From Sphingomonadaceae bacterium (GTDB taxonomy: Bacteria > Pseudomonadota > Alphaproteobacteria > Sphingomonadales > Sphingomonadaceae): a stretch of DNA of 12,719 nucleotides. The stretch spans positions 1-12,719 of the forward strand of contig JACDGO010000025.1 of the NCBI GenBank assembly GCA_013821585.1. The letters are read 5' to 3'. Shown here piece by piece: positions 1 through 5,320 of this stretch (position 1 is its first letter; each line of letters begins with the position of its first letter). Position numbers and translations under genes: made by a program. The notes beneath the pieces were generated by a model. That model did not search any database and was not told the DNA's origin. It saw only the letters and a program-made list of their open reading frames with translations.

Positions 1-42
1 CCATCAACCCGTAAAGGGTCCGCTACGCGCGCGTGCGGCCTT

Positions 43-117
43 GAGGCTTCGCCTCGGCGGTGATTGCGGCCCTGCGCCGAACACATCGGGCGCCTGTCGA
101 GCGGGGATGGTCCCCGC
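43..117 (+). promoter_or_regulatory. Structured leader: two perfect short hairpins upstream of the small gene at 140
   Basis: Two perfect inverted repeats lie in the leader. GAGGC (43-47) pairs with GCCTC (51-55) around a TTC loop, and GCGGGGA (101-107) pairs with TCCCCGC (111-117) around TGG. Neither is followed by a T run, so they do not look like intrinsic terminators. They precede a good ribosome-binding site (AGGAG, 127-131) and probably lie in the 5' untranslated region. A regulatory role is inference only. Confidence 0.4.
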
Positions 118-139
118 CTCCCAGACAGGAGCCGGAACG

Positions 140-301
140 ATGTCACTTTCCCTCGCCCAGAAGAACGCTTGGAGCCTCGCCAAAACGCTGATGGTCTGCG
201 TTACCCTGTTCAAGGCCGGAACCGCTTATGGCGTGATGCCGTCCGATGACTATGACGGCGACCCCGATACTATCGTCCATATTTACGATCCGTGGGGCTG
301 A
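140..301 (+). CDS. Small conserved-looking hypothetical protein (53 aa)
   Basis: This ORF is probably a real small gene of unknown function. It starts at ATG 140, eight bases after AGGAG (127-131), and ends in TGA at 299-301. The same frame is open further upstream to another ATG at 41, but only the ATG at 140 has a ribosome-binding site. The product has a basic, slightly hydrophobic first half (residues about 3-31, including AKTLMVCVTLFKAG) and an acidic tail rich in Asp and Tyr (SDDYDGDPDT, ending in YDPWG). The hydrophobic stretch is short and interrupted, so a membrane helix is not convincing. I have an impression of similar short proteins near DUF736 genes in alphaproteobacterial mobile elements, but I cannot assign a named family. 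Confidence 0.5.
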   Translation: MSLSLAQKNAWSLAKTLMVCVTLFKAGTAYGVMPSDDYDGDPDTIVHIYDPWG

Positions 302-425
302 ACTTACTTTGGCGGGAGCGCGAGTAGGCGCTTCCGCCTTTGCCAATGTCACTCCAACATATGATCGACGGGTCGCTGATCTGCATCGCGACCGATGGCA
401 CGCAGCGTTACGACGCATCGGCTAG

Positions 426-855
426 TGTGGTGCAAATAAGCCGGAAGGGAAATGCCGGGAAGAGTTTGGATTGGTAGCGCTCGCCGGGAAGTTCGCGCTG
501 GGCCATCCTAATGCGGCTGATCCTCGCCCCCGAGTGATGGGGCCATTCGTCGGGTGGGTCGAACTGATCTGCGGCATCCTGGTCCTGATCGGCTTGTTCT
601 CGCGCGCCTCTTTGCCGACGCTGATCGTCATCGTGATCGTCGCGATCACTAGCACCAAGGTGCCAATCCTGCTCGGCCATGAATGGTGATCTTCAGGGTT
701 TGCGGCATCGACAGCTTTGGCTTCTCGAGCAGGGCGCACCAAACCCGGACCGACTGGGGATGCTGCTGGCGGCCATCTATGTGCTGGTTGCCGGTGGCGG
801 ACGCTGGTCGATAGACGCAGCGCGCCATCCCTCGCCGTCGGCAGTTGCAGGATGA
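426..855 (+). pseudogene. DoxX-family membrane protein, remnant broken by frameshifts
   Basis: Three successive frames together spell one DoxX-family protein, normally a small four-helix membrane protein. The first frame (426-689; start-like TTG at 471) gives the middle helices, with GPFVGWVELICGILVLIGL and VAITSTKVPILLGHEW, then hits TGA at 687. The second frame, readable from 683, gives a run ending AHQTRTDWG (734-760), matching the family's conserved AHEARTDWG-type segment. The third frame, from 760, gives MLLAAIYVLVAGGGRWSIDA, the usual last helix and end, stopping at 853-855. At least two frame changes (near 683-689 and near 758-762) are therefore needed. The N-terminal helix is missing or unrecognisable; the segment PEGKCREEFG (near 441-470) may be a degraded version of the family's SEGIQKF region. 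No intact start with a ribosome-binding site was found. This is decayed cargo and unlikely to make a working protein. Confidence 0.8.
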
Positions 856-1348
856 TCGCAACGGCGCACTGGGAGGCTCACTTCGCAAAATAGAAGCTGG
901 TCGCTCAGCATCTCCATTCGGGCCGATCACACACCGCCTTCTGCACGGCTACGGGCGATCCGTCCTTCCAGGAGGCTGTTGGCGATTCGGCTACCTTCCT
1001 GAACACGTTTGAAGCGTGTCAGCCGGTCTCAATTGCCTACTATCTTGGTAGGTCCGGGTGCAGCTTGGGTTCCCTGACATGCCCGCCGCGCTCCCGCTCC
1101 CACACGGCCTCTCTCCGGCTTGATCTGACCGGGGACGGCTTCGCCTCTATCGCCTGAGCCGCAACCACGCCTGCGCAGTTTCTTCCCCTGCGCCCTTCGG
1201 GCGCATTCCTCGCGAGCCAAGAAACGGCGCGTTCGCGGTCCTCCGCTTGCGCTGCGGTCCTACGGATGCGGCGGCGATAGCCCCGGTCCCGTGATCGCCA
1301 TCGAGGCCGCGATGGGCGCGGGCTCGAAGCAACATCAGGAGACTCATC
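856..1348. other. About 490 bp without a convincing gene; leader of the DUF736 gene at its right end
   Basis: No reading frame here has both a ribosome-binding site and protein-like composition. The left half holds weak inverted repeats: ACACG (1003-1007) with CGTGT (1015-1019), and CCTAC (1036-1040) with GTAGG (1048-1052). The right half is rich in short hairpins such as GCGCCC-TTC-GGGCGC around 1190-1205, and probably is the promoter and leader of the DUF736 gene. I could not pick a clear sigma-70 promoter. The stretch may also contain eroded remnants of genes that I cannot identify. Confidence 0.5.
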
Positions 1349-1675
1349 ATGGCTACCATCGGCACCTTCAAGAAGTCCGGCGACGAATATACCGGCGAAA
1401 TCGTCACCCTCTCGGTCCAGGCCCGGGGAGTCCGCATCGTCCCCGAAGCCAACCGCTCCAGCGACAACGCCCCCTCGCACCGCGTGATGGTGGGCCGCGC
1501 CGAGATCGGTGCAGCCTGGGCCAAGCGCTCGAACGACAACCGCGACTATCTCGGCCTTAAGCTCGATGATCCGAGCTTCAATGCTCCGATCTACGCAAAC
1601 CTGTTCGACGACGAGGGCGGCGAGACCTACTCGCTCATCTGGTCGCGCCCCAACGGTAACGGTCGCCGCGATTGA
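1349..1675 (+). CDS. DUF736 family protein, copy 1
   Basis: This is a DUF736 protein of 108 residues. The family is small, single-domain, of unknown molecular function, and almost confined to conjugative plasmids and ICEs of proteobacteria. The N-terminus (MATIGTFKKSGDEYTGEI) and the region DYLGLKLDDPSFNAPIYANL are typical of it; the latter corresponds to DYVSLRIDDPAFAQPIRAAL in the second copy at 6402. ATG 1349 follows CAGGAG (1335-1340) at good spacing. The gene stands alone, closes with an intrinsic terminator at 1689-1717, and faces the tail of the XRE gene. Because it is expressed separately from the transfer operon, it may act at a different stage from copy 2; that is inference. The family call is confident; the function is unknown. 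Confidence 0.93.
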   Translation: MATIGTFKKSGDEYTGEIVTLSVQARGVRIVPEANRSSDNAPSHRVMVGRAEIGAAWAKRSNDNRDYLGLKLDDPSFNAPIYANLFDDEGGETYSLIWSRPNGNGRRD

Positions 1676-1688
1676 CGACACGCCGCAG

Positions 1689-1717
1689 CCCCGCCCGGAG
1701 CGATCCAGGCGGGGTTT
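1689..1717 (+). terminator. Intrinsic terminator-like hairpin after DUF736 copy 1
   Basis: CCCCGCC (1689-1695) pairs perfectly with GGCGGGG (1708-1714) around a 12-base loop, followed by TTT (1715-1717). It lies 14 bases after the DUF736 stop, in the gap between two convergent genes. The T run is short, so strength is uncertain. Confidence 0.65.
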
Positions 1718-1764
1718 GCGACTCTCAAAAGAGCTTTCTGGCGCTTCGTATCGCACCTCGGCCG

Positions 1765-2007
1765 CTAGGCTGTTCCAGCCTCGTCCGCCGGCGCGATTGC
1801 CGTCTCGTCGAGCAACTGTGCGGGGCAGACCTTCAAGGCTTGCGCGGTTTCCCAGACCAAGATTAGGGTCGCGTTCTGTATGCCGCGTTCGACGGCGCTG
1901 ATATAGGCGCGATCCACCCCCATACGTTCGGCGACAGCCTCCTGGCTCAGGCCAGCGGCGATGCGGAATCGGCGTACGTTCGCTCCAAAGACCTTGCGGA
2001 TGTCCAT
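1765..2007 (-). CDS. XRE-family helix-turn-helix repressor (QseC-like position)
   Basis: This 80-residue protein is almost entirely one XRE/Cro-CI-type DNA-binding domain. The helix-turn-helix is around residues 20-42, with the family pattern LSQEAVAERMGVDRAYISAV followed by ERG. The C-terminal tail after about residue 65 is short and Ala/Asp/Glu-rich, with no ligand-binding domain, so it resembles the small controller proteins of phages and restriction systems. It starts at ATG 2007 on the minus strand with only a weak ribosome-binding site. Its promoter region carries a perfect 11-bp inverted repeat (2026-2060), so autoregulation is likely. It is transcribed divergently from a DUF2285-like gene at 2231. 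That arrangement matches qseC/qseM of ICEMlSymR7A, where the XRE protein QseC controls qseM. The domain is certain; the QseC role is inferred from context. Confidence 0.93.
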   Translation of the reverse strand: MDIRKVFGANVRRFRIAAGLSQEAVAERMGVDRAYISAVERGIQNATLILVWETAQALKVCPAQLLDETAIAPADEAGTA

Positions 2008-2025
2008 CCGCAGGTTAGAAGGCAG

Positions 2026-2060
2026 TCGCGTATTATGGCGCTACGCATTATAATACGCGA
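2026..2060. promoter_or_regulatory. Perfect inverted-repeat operator between divergent genes
   Basis: TCGCGTATTAT (2026-2036) and ATAATACGCGA (2050-2060) are perfect reverse complements, separated by 13 bases. The site starts 19 bases upstream of the XRE start codon and overlaps the likely promoters in both directions. It is the obvious candidate binding site for the XRE protein, with each arm able to contact one dimer or half of one. AT-rich cores in GC-rich surroundings make the site stand out. Confidence 0.75.
2047..2054. promoter_or_regulatory. Two-way -10 element (TATAAT on both strands)
   Basis: The palindrome ATTATAAT holds a consensus TATAAT on the plus strand (2049-2054) and another on the minus strand (2047-2052), inside the inverted repeat. 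A minus-strand start near 2040 would give the XRE gene a leader of about 33 bases. A plus-strand start near 2061 would give a leader of about 170 bases to the gene at 2231. No good -35 hexamer is visible for either direction. Confidence 0.5.
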
Positions 2061-2164
2061 CGAGATCATACTCAGCGCGGCAACCTATGGTCCTAGCGAG
2101 CAGATCGTCCGATCCGCAGTGTTTTGGCGGGGGAAGCGTGATGCGCGGCATGCAACCAATGATG

Positions 2165-2196
2165 TAGAAACTGCCGCACAAACTGAGTGGTTTCTA
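2165..2196. repeat. Inverted repeat in the leader of the DUF2285-like gene
   Basis: TAGAAAC (2165-2171) and GTTTCTA (2190-2196) are perfect reverse complements 18 bases apart. They lie 35 bases before ATG 2231. This could be a second operator or an RNA hairpin; no T run follows, so a terminator is unlikely. It could be a chance match. Confidence 0.45.
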
Positions 2197-2230
2197 GCGG
2201 GATCGGTTAACGCCAGTGGGCAACAGCAGC

Positions 2231-2497
2231 ATGACACGACTGGCATTTCAGGATCATCCACCTGAATCGACGGTGCTTACCGCCTATGACGAAGCGCATC
2301 TCGCAGACTATCTCCGCCTGATCGATGCCGATGACGAGGGCGCGGATTGGGAAGAGGTCGCGGCAGCGATCTTCGGGCTTGACGCTTCGGCAGAACCCGC
2401 ACGTGCTCGCGCCGTCCATGACAAACATCTGGCCCGCGCGCGCTGGATGACCGAGATCGGCTACGCCTATCTGCTGGGTCCGAACCGTGTGGTTTGA
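2231..2497 (+). CDS. Small DUF2285-like protein (QseM-like antiactivator candidate)
   Basis: This 88-residue acidic protein resembles a lone DUF2285 domain. Its core reads AYDEAHLADYLRLIDADDEG, then DWEEVAAAIFGLD, then HLARARWMTEIGYAYLL. The same pattern (Leu/Asp helix, Gly-Ala, a helix ending in a small residue and Gly, an Arg-rich helix, Gly-Tyr-x-x-Leu-Leu) is seen in the DUF2285 part of the gene at 2787-3407. In ICEMlSymR7A, the single-domain DUF2285 protein QseM binds and blocks the activators TraR and FseA, and its gene is divergent from an XRE gene, as here. I chose ATG 2231; GTG 2216 in the same frame is an alternative, and neither has a strong ribosome-binding site. The gene lies about 170 bases downstream of the two-way promoter and 129 bases before the split activator gene. 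The family call is good; the antiactivator role is inferred. Confidence 0.75.
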   Translation: MTRLAFQDHPPESTVLTAYDEAHLADYLRLIDADDEGADWEEVAAAIFGLDASAEPARARAVHDKHLARARWMTEIGYAYLLGPNRVV

Positions 2498-2583
2498 CGG
2501 TTAATTCTAAATCGAAACTAAACCGAATCGGAAGCACCGTAGCCGACGTTCTTCGCCCTATCCTATTCTTCCAAAAGCCGAAA

Positions 2584-2620
2584 TCCTCGCGGCGTCAGGC
2601 TACGCCTGCCCGTTGAGGAG
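2584..2620 (+). promoter_or_regulatory. Possible weak leader fold over the ribosome-binding site of the split activator gene
   Basis: CAGGC (2596-2600) pairs with GCCTG (2604-2608) around TAC. Outside it, TCCTC (2584-2588) can pair with GAGGA (2615-2619), which is the ribosome-binding site for ATG 2627. The outer stem is only five base pairs with wide unpaired gaps, so this is tentative. Confidence 0.3.
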
Positions 2621-2626
2621 ACAGTC

Positions 2627-2848
2627 ATGCCAGCATCGCATTCCTCGCCCAGGCGAGCGTCCGGCAAACCGCCGGATCGGCTGGGACGTTCCGAATATGC
2701 CGCCGCATTCCTGCAACGAAACCGCACATATCGAGCCGAACACACGCAGATGCTGAAACGCATCGCGGACGGCTCCGTCGCGCAGGATGCCGCGCAAGCG
2801 GCGTTCGCGCGGCGATGGGGGTTGTCCTTTCGCCACTGCGCCGGATGA
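2627..2848 (+). CDS. DUF6499 ORF, N-terminal half of an FseA-like split activator
   Basis: ATG 2627 follows a strong GAGGAG (2615-2620). The product resembles DUF6499, a small domain found at the N-terminus of transcription-regulator-like proteins of conjugative elements. The line SEYAAAFLQRNRTYRAEH matches the family's WEFLRRNPAYRADY-like signature. The frame then runs through ARRWGLSF (to 2830) and five more codons before stopping at TGA 2846. In one-piece relatives, RWGLxF continues straight into the linker and DUF2285. Here that continuation (ATAPDDLSQPVAWRS) lies in the +1 frame from base 2832. Skipping one base would give a 259-residue fusion: 68 residues from this frame and 191 from the next. 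The same two-ORF design yields FseA in ICEMlSymR7A. An ordinary inactivating insertion of one C is the main alternative. Confidence 0.82.
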   Translation: MPASHSSPRRASGKPPDRLGRSEYAAAFLQRNRTYRAEHTQMLKRIADGSVAQDAAQAAFARRWGLSFRHCAG

Positions 2849-3407
2849 CCTCTCGCAGCCGGTCGCCTGGCGCTCGGAACTGACCGCCGTTACCGTCATC
2901 CTCGACGCCGCGCCGGACGGTTTCTCCTCCGTATCCGTCGATCCCCGGTCGCTCGGCGCTTTGCTCGCCGACCAAGCCGGGCTCGACGGGCGGCACATTA
3001 TCGTCGCCGATGCTGCCGGCGAACATCGGCTTTGGCTGCGCGACCCGACGCCCGGCCGCAAGCTCGCCGCGATCGTCCCGCTCGACAAGGATTTCGTCAC
3101 CCGCATCGCCACCTTGCTGCGCTTCCATCGCAGCTTGTTAGGCAAGGTGCCGGGGCCCCTGCCGCGCGGCTGGCCGCTCACCACCTACCGGCTCGCTCGG
3201 CTTGACCTGATGCTCCGCGCACTCGACTTGCGCCTCGGCGGAGCGACCTACCGGCAGATCGCCGCCGCACTCGGGCGCGCGGATGCGGCCCGGCTTTCGG
3301 CCACCGAATGGAAAATCTCCGCCGCCCGATCTTTCGTCGTCCGCCTGGTCCGCGACGCAACCGCGATGATGAACGGCGACTATCGCAAGCTGCTGCGCAT
3401 CCGCTGA
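2787..3407 (+). CDS. DUF2285 ORF, C-terminal half of an FseA-like split activator
   Basis: The frame is open from 2757 and contains an ATG at 2787 with no proper ribosome-binding site, so independent translation looks poor. Family-like sequence starts only at about 2832. The C-terminus is a clear DUF2285 domain: LRALDLRLGGATYRQIAAAL, then TEWKISAARSFVVRLVRDA and GDYRKLLR at the end. Before it lies a beta-rich linker (AVTVILDAAPDGFSSVSVD, then HIIVADAAGEHRLWLRDP), usual for proteins of this type. If fused by a +1 frameshift to the DUF6499 ORF, the product would be a 259-residue FseA-like transcription activator. The expected target, by analogy, is the excisionase gene at 5054. If no frameshift happens, the C-terminal domain would be little expressed, or the locus is a pseudogene. 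The domain call is confident; the fusion is inferred. Confidence 0.83.
   Translation: MPRKRRSRGDGGCPFATAPDDLSQPVAWRSELTAVTVILDAAPDGFSSVSVDPRSLGALLADQAGLDGRHIIVADAAGEHRLWLRDPTPGRKLAAIVPLDKDFVTRIATLLRFHRSLLGKVPGPLPRGWPLTTYRLARLDLMLRALDLRLGGATYRQIAAALGRADAARLSATEWKISAARSFVVRLVRDATAMMNGDYRKLLRIR
2816..2832 (+). promoter_or_regulatory. Candidate +1 ribosomal frameshift site (TTT-C) with upstream G-run
   Basis: In the upstream frame the codons are TGG GGG TTG TCC TTT CGC. Homology leaves frame after TTT (2828-2830) and resumes at GCC (2832), so C2831 is the extra base. TTT followed by C is a favourable slip point, because the Phe tRNA with anticodon GAA pairs better with the +1 codon TTC than with TTT. 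The run TGGGGG (2816-2821) lies six bases upstream and could act as an internal Shine-Dalgarno-like stimulator, as in prfB. No stop codon sits in the A site, unlike prfB. The two frames overlap from 2757 to 2848, so slippage is possible elsewhere in that range. Confidence 0.55.
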
Positions 3408-3490
3408 TTGTCGCGGCAACGGTCGTAACGTACACTTTGAGGGCCGTGAGTGGGGGTCAGCAATCCGTCCGCTTACAGGGCCAAACATCC

Positions 3491-3530
3491 CGAAGGCGGA
3501 CCTTCGCACCGGTTTCGCAACCGTTCGGTT
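3491..3530. terminator. Cluster of small hairpins between convergent genes
   Basis: CGAAGG (3491-3496) pairs with CCTTCG (3501-3506) around CGGA. Right after it, GGTT (3511-3514) can pair with AACC (3519-3522), or AACCG (3519-3523) with CGGTT (3526-3530). The site lies between the 3' ends of the DUF2285 ORF and the TauE/SafE gene, where a two-way transcription end is expected. There is no long T run on either strand, so the terminator call is weak. Confidence 0.35.
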
Positions 3531-3544
3531 TGGACACCGCAGCC

Positions 3545-4327
3545 CTAGCCCAGCAAACCCGTGACCAGCGCGGCACCGATTAGCAGCATCAGCCCGGCCA
3601 CCATCGCCCGCACCACGCCAATCGTCGCCTTCTTGAGGTAGCGCACGCCGAGGAACGCCCCGACGAACGCGCAGAGCGTCCCGACGCCGACCAACGCCCA
3701 TCCATGCCCGCCCAGGCCTACGTTGCCGCGGAAGCTAGCGGCGTAGGTCGGCAGCCGGGCCAGATCGACGAGCACCGCGGTGACGACGCCCGTGGCGATG
3801 AACCGGGTGGGGTCCAACCCGGACTTGAGCAGGAACATCGAGCGGAACGCGCCCTGTTGTCCGGTTAGGCCACCGAAGAAGCCGGTGACGATCCCACCAA
3901 GCGGGATCAGTCGTGGCGGGGCGGCGAGCCGCTGGAACCAGGGTTGCACCTCCAATAACGCGAACAGGATCATCAACGCGCCGATCGTGATCCCGGCGGC
4001 GGTAGGGCCGAACTCCCAGCCGAACGCGCCCCATGTGAACAGCCGCGGCGTGCCGCCCAGCTCTCCCAACAGCCAGGCCCCGGCCACGGCGGCCGGGACG
4101 GCAGGGAGGCCGAACAGGGCGACGATGCGCCAGTCGGCGCGACGGCCGAGCAGGCTTCCCTTGAAAAGGTTGTTGAGTAGGTGGACCGTTCCCGTCGCGG
4201 CGACCGCGACTTCTATCGGGAAAAACAACGCGAAGGCTGGAAGCAGCACCGTTCCCAAGCCAAAGCCCGAGTAGAGCGTCAGGCCCGAGGCAAGGAAGGC
4301 GACCATGCCGACGACGAAAAAATCCAT
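3545..4327 (-). CDS. TauE/SafE-family membrane permease (sulfite exporter family)
   Basis: This 260-residue, very hydrophobic protein fits the TauE/SafE (DUF81) family, inner-membrane transporters of sulfite, sulfoacetate and other small organic or sulfur anions. About eight membrane helices can be seen. The family's two internal repeats each show a Gly-rich motif: SGFGLGTVLLP near residues 20-30 and GFFGGLTGQQGAF near 149-161. Length is normal and both ends look complete. ATG 4327 lies 7 bases after the stop of the DUF1232 gene, so the two form an operon on the minus strand. Their orientation against all transfer genes marks them as cargo carried by the element. The substrate cannot be told from the sequence. 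The ribosome-binding site is weak, so translation may be coupled to the gene upstream. Confidence 0.92.
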   Translation of the reverse strand: MDFFVVGMVAFLASGLTLYSGFGLGTVLLPAFALFFPIEVAVAATGTVHLLNNLFKGSLLGRRADWRIVALFGLPAVPAAVAGAWLLGELGGTPRLFTWGAFGWEFGPTAAGITIGALMILFALLEVQPWFQRLAAPPRLIPLGGIVTGFFGGLTGQQGAFRSMFLLKSGLDPTRFIATGVVTAVLVDLARLPTYAASFRGNVGLGGHGWALVGVGTLCAFVGAFLGVRYLKKATIGVVRAMVAGLMLLIGAALVTGLLG

Positions 4328-4334
4328 GTTTGAG

Positions 4335-4727
4335 CTACCCGCCAGCCAGCTTAGAAACGAGCGGCAATGCCCACCACGCCGTCGCGGCGAGGGTTATGGC
4401 CCAGACCGTGATGACGACAACGACGGTCAATGTGCTGGCGGGACGTTCGCTCCGCAACGTCGCGGCCGCCCGAAATTCGTCGAGTAGCGGTGGCGGAATT
4501 AGGCGCACAGCCAGGGCAATGCCGAGCGGCACGAGTATCAGATCATCAAGATAACCGAGAATAGGAATAAAGTCGGGGATCAGGTCGATCGGTGACAGCG
4601 CGTAGGCGGCAACGCTACCGGCGACCGCCTTGGCATACCAAGGTGTGCGAAAATCACGCGCCGCCAGCCACAGCGCGATGATGTCGCGCTTGAGGGTCTG
4701 CGCCCACCGCCTGAGATTCCCGAGCAT
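4335..4727 (-). CDS. DUF1232 (YkvA-like) small membrane protein
   Basis: The product carries a plain DUF1232 domain. The signature [20 protein letters not shown] is at residues 43-62, with [10 protein letters not shown] just before it. A second hydrophobic stretch at about 101-121 ([19 protein letters not shown]) is a membrane helix. The function of DUF1232 is not established; many members are short membrane-associated proteins. I chose the ATG at 4727 (130 aa) because homologous-looking sequence begins at [12 protein letters not shown]. An upstream TTG start at 4805 would add 26 residues of no family character. Neither start has a strong ribosome-binding site. The gene is first in a two-gene minus-strand operon with the TauE/SafE permease 7 bases downstream, suggesting a shared but unknown role. 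Confidence 0.9.
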   Translation of the reverse strand: MLGNLRRWAQTLKRDIIALWLAARDFRTPWYAKAVAGSVAAYALSPIDLIPDFIPILGYLDDLILVPLGIALAVRLIPPPLLDEFRAAATLRSERPASTLTVVVVITVWAITLAATAWWALPLVSKLAGG

Positions 4728-5053
4728 TGCACGAGAATAGCCGTCTCTTCCGGCTGTGTCTCCGAAGCAGTCATCGCGCGATCCGCGCCCGGTCGGTTGC
4801 AACACACGCTCGTGATCCGCAGCATTCTGTGGGTCATAGACCCGGTCAGAATGCGTCGCGTTCGAGGAGCGCCGAACGACCGCCCTGCGGCCAACTGTGG
4901 GCGTGAACTGCTGTTGCGCTTTAAAGGGTAACCTCAGGCTGATGCCGACTCTGGGTGGTCACATCCGTGCGGTTGCACATCTTCATACTCCACCCCGCCG
5001 CGCCTGCTTCGCCATTTTCGCCTCCTGCCGTCACTGCCCGCAGGAGCCGTCCC
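4728..5053. other. Divergent intergenic region upstream of the excisionase/transfer operon
   Basis: These 326 bases separate the minus-strand cargo pair from the transfer operon and must hold both promoters. No consensus sigma-70 promoter with good spacing is visible toward the transfer genes, as expected of a promoter needing an activator, though absence proves little. A small inverted repeat (GTGC 4967-4970 with GCAC 4975-4978) and a larger one over the ribosome-binding site (5022-5046) are present. Open frames crossing the region have no ribosome-binding site. Confidence 0.5.
5022..5046 (+). promoter_or_regulatory. Hairpin hiding the ribosome-binding site of the excisionase-like gene
   Basis: CTCCTGC (5022-5028) pairs perfectly with GCAGGAG (5040-5046) around an 11-base loop. 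The right arm contains the whole AGGAG (5042-5046) ribosome-binding site, seven bases before the TTG start at 5054. The fold would keep the site closed until something opens it, and so is a candidate translational brake. The pairing is directly visible; its effect is inferred. Confidence 0.6.
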
Positions 5054-5320
5054 TTGTCCGATACGCCCACCAACCTGCCGCCTCGCTTCCTGCGCACGCC
5101 GGAAGCCGCCCGCTTCCTCGGGCTATCCGGGCGGACGCTGGAGAAGCACCGCTATTTCGGGACCGGCCCGGCCTATCGCCGGATCGGCGGCCGTGTCGTC
5201 TACGCGGTGGACGACCTGCGCGCCTGGGCCGACCTCGGCATCAAATATTCGACCTCCGATCCGGGGCAGGACGACCTCATGCCCCGCGACGGCTCGGCCC
5301 TCGCACGGAGCCGGCGATGA
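5054..5320 (+). CDS. Excisionase-like winged-helix protein (RdfS/AlpA type, recombination directionality factor candidate)
   Basis: This 88-residue protein is a MerR-like winged helix of the HTH_17/excisionase group. The DNA-binding region spans about residues 12-58: FLRTPEAARFLGLSGRTLEK forms the helix-turn-helix, followed by GPAYRRIGGRVVYAVDDLRA, the wing and closing helix. Such proteins bind attachment sites and turn an integrase toward excision, and some also activate genes. Size, domain and position at the head of traF and the relaxase agree with RdfS of ICEMlSymR7A. The start is TTG 5054 after AGGAG (5042-5046); the frame is open back to GTG 4955 but that part shows no family character. 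The last four bases overlap the DUF2840 start (ATGA), implying coupled translation. No integrase is in the window, so the directionality role is by analogy. Confidence 0.87.
   Translation: MSDTPTNLPPRFLRTPEAARFLGLSGRTLEKHRYFGTGPAYRRIGGRVVYAVDDLRAWADLGIKYSTSDPGQDDLMPRDGSALARSRR

Noticed and set aside
346..477. Short plus-strand ORF (43 codons from ATG 346 or 38 from ATG 361) before the DoxX remnant
   Set aside because: No ribosome-binding site, no recognisable family, and it runs into the DoxX remnant in another frame.
2627..3407. Reading the DUF6499/DUF2285 break as an ordinary dead gene
   Set aside because: Not excluded, but ranked second. The downstream frame stays intact over 190 codons, the slip site is favourable, and the same split is known for FseA.
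4897..5316. Long open lead in frame with DUF2840
   Set aside because: It is the excisionase-like gene read in another frame, with Arg/Pro/Ala-rich composition. DUF2840 starts properly at ATG 5317.
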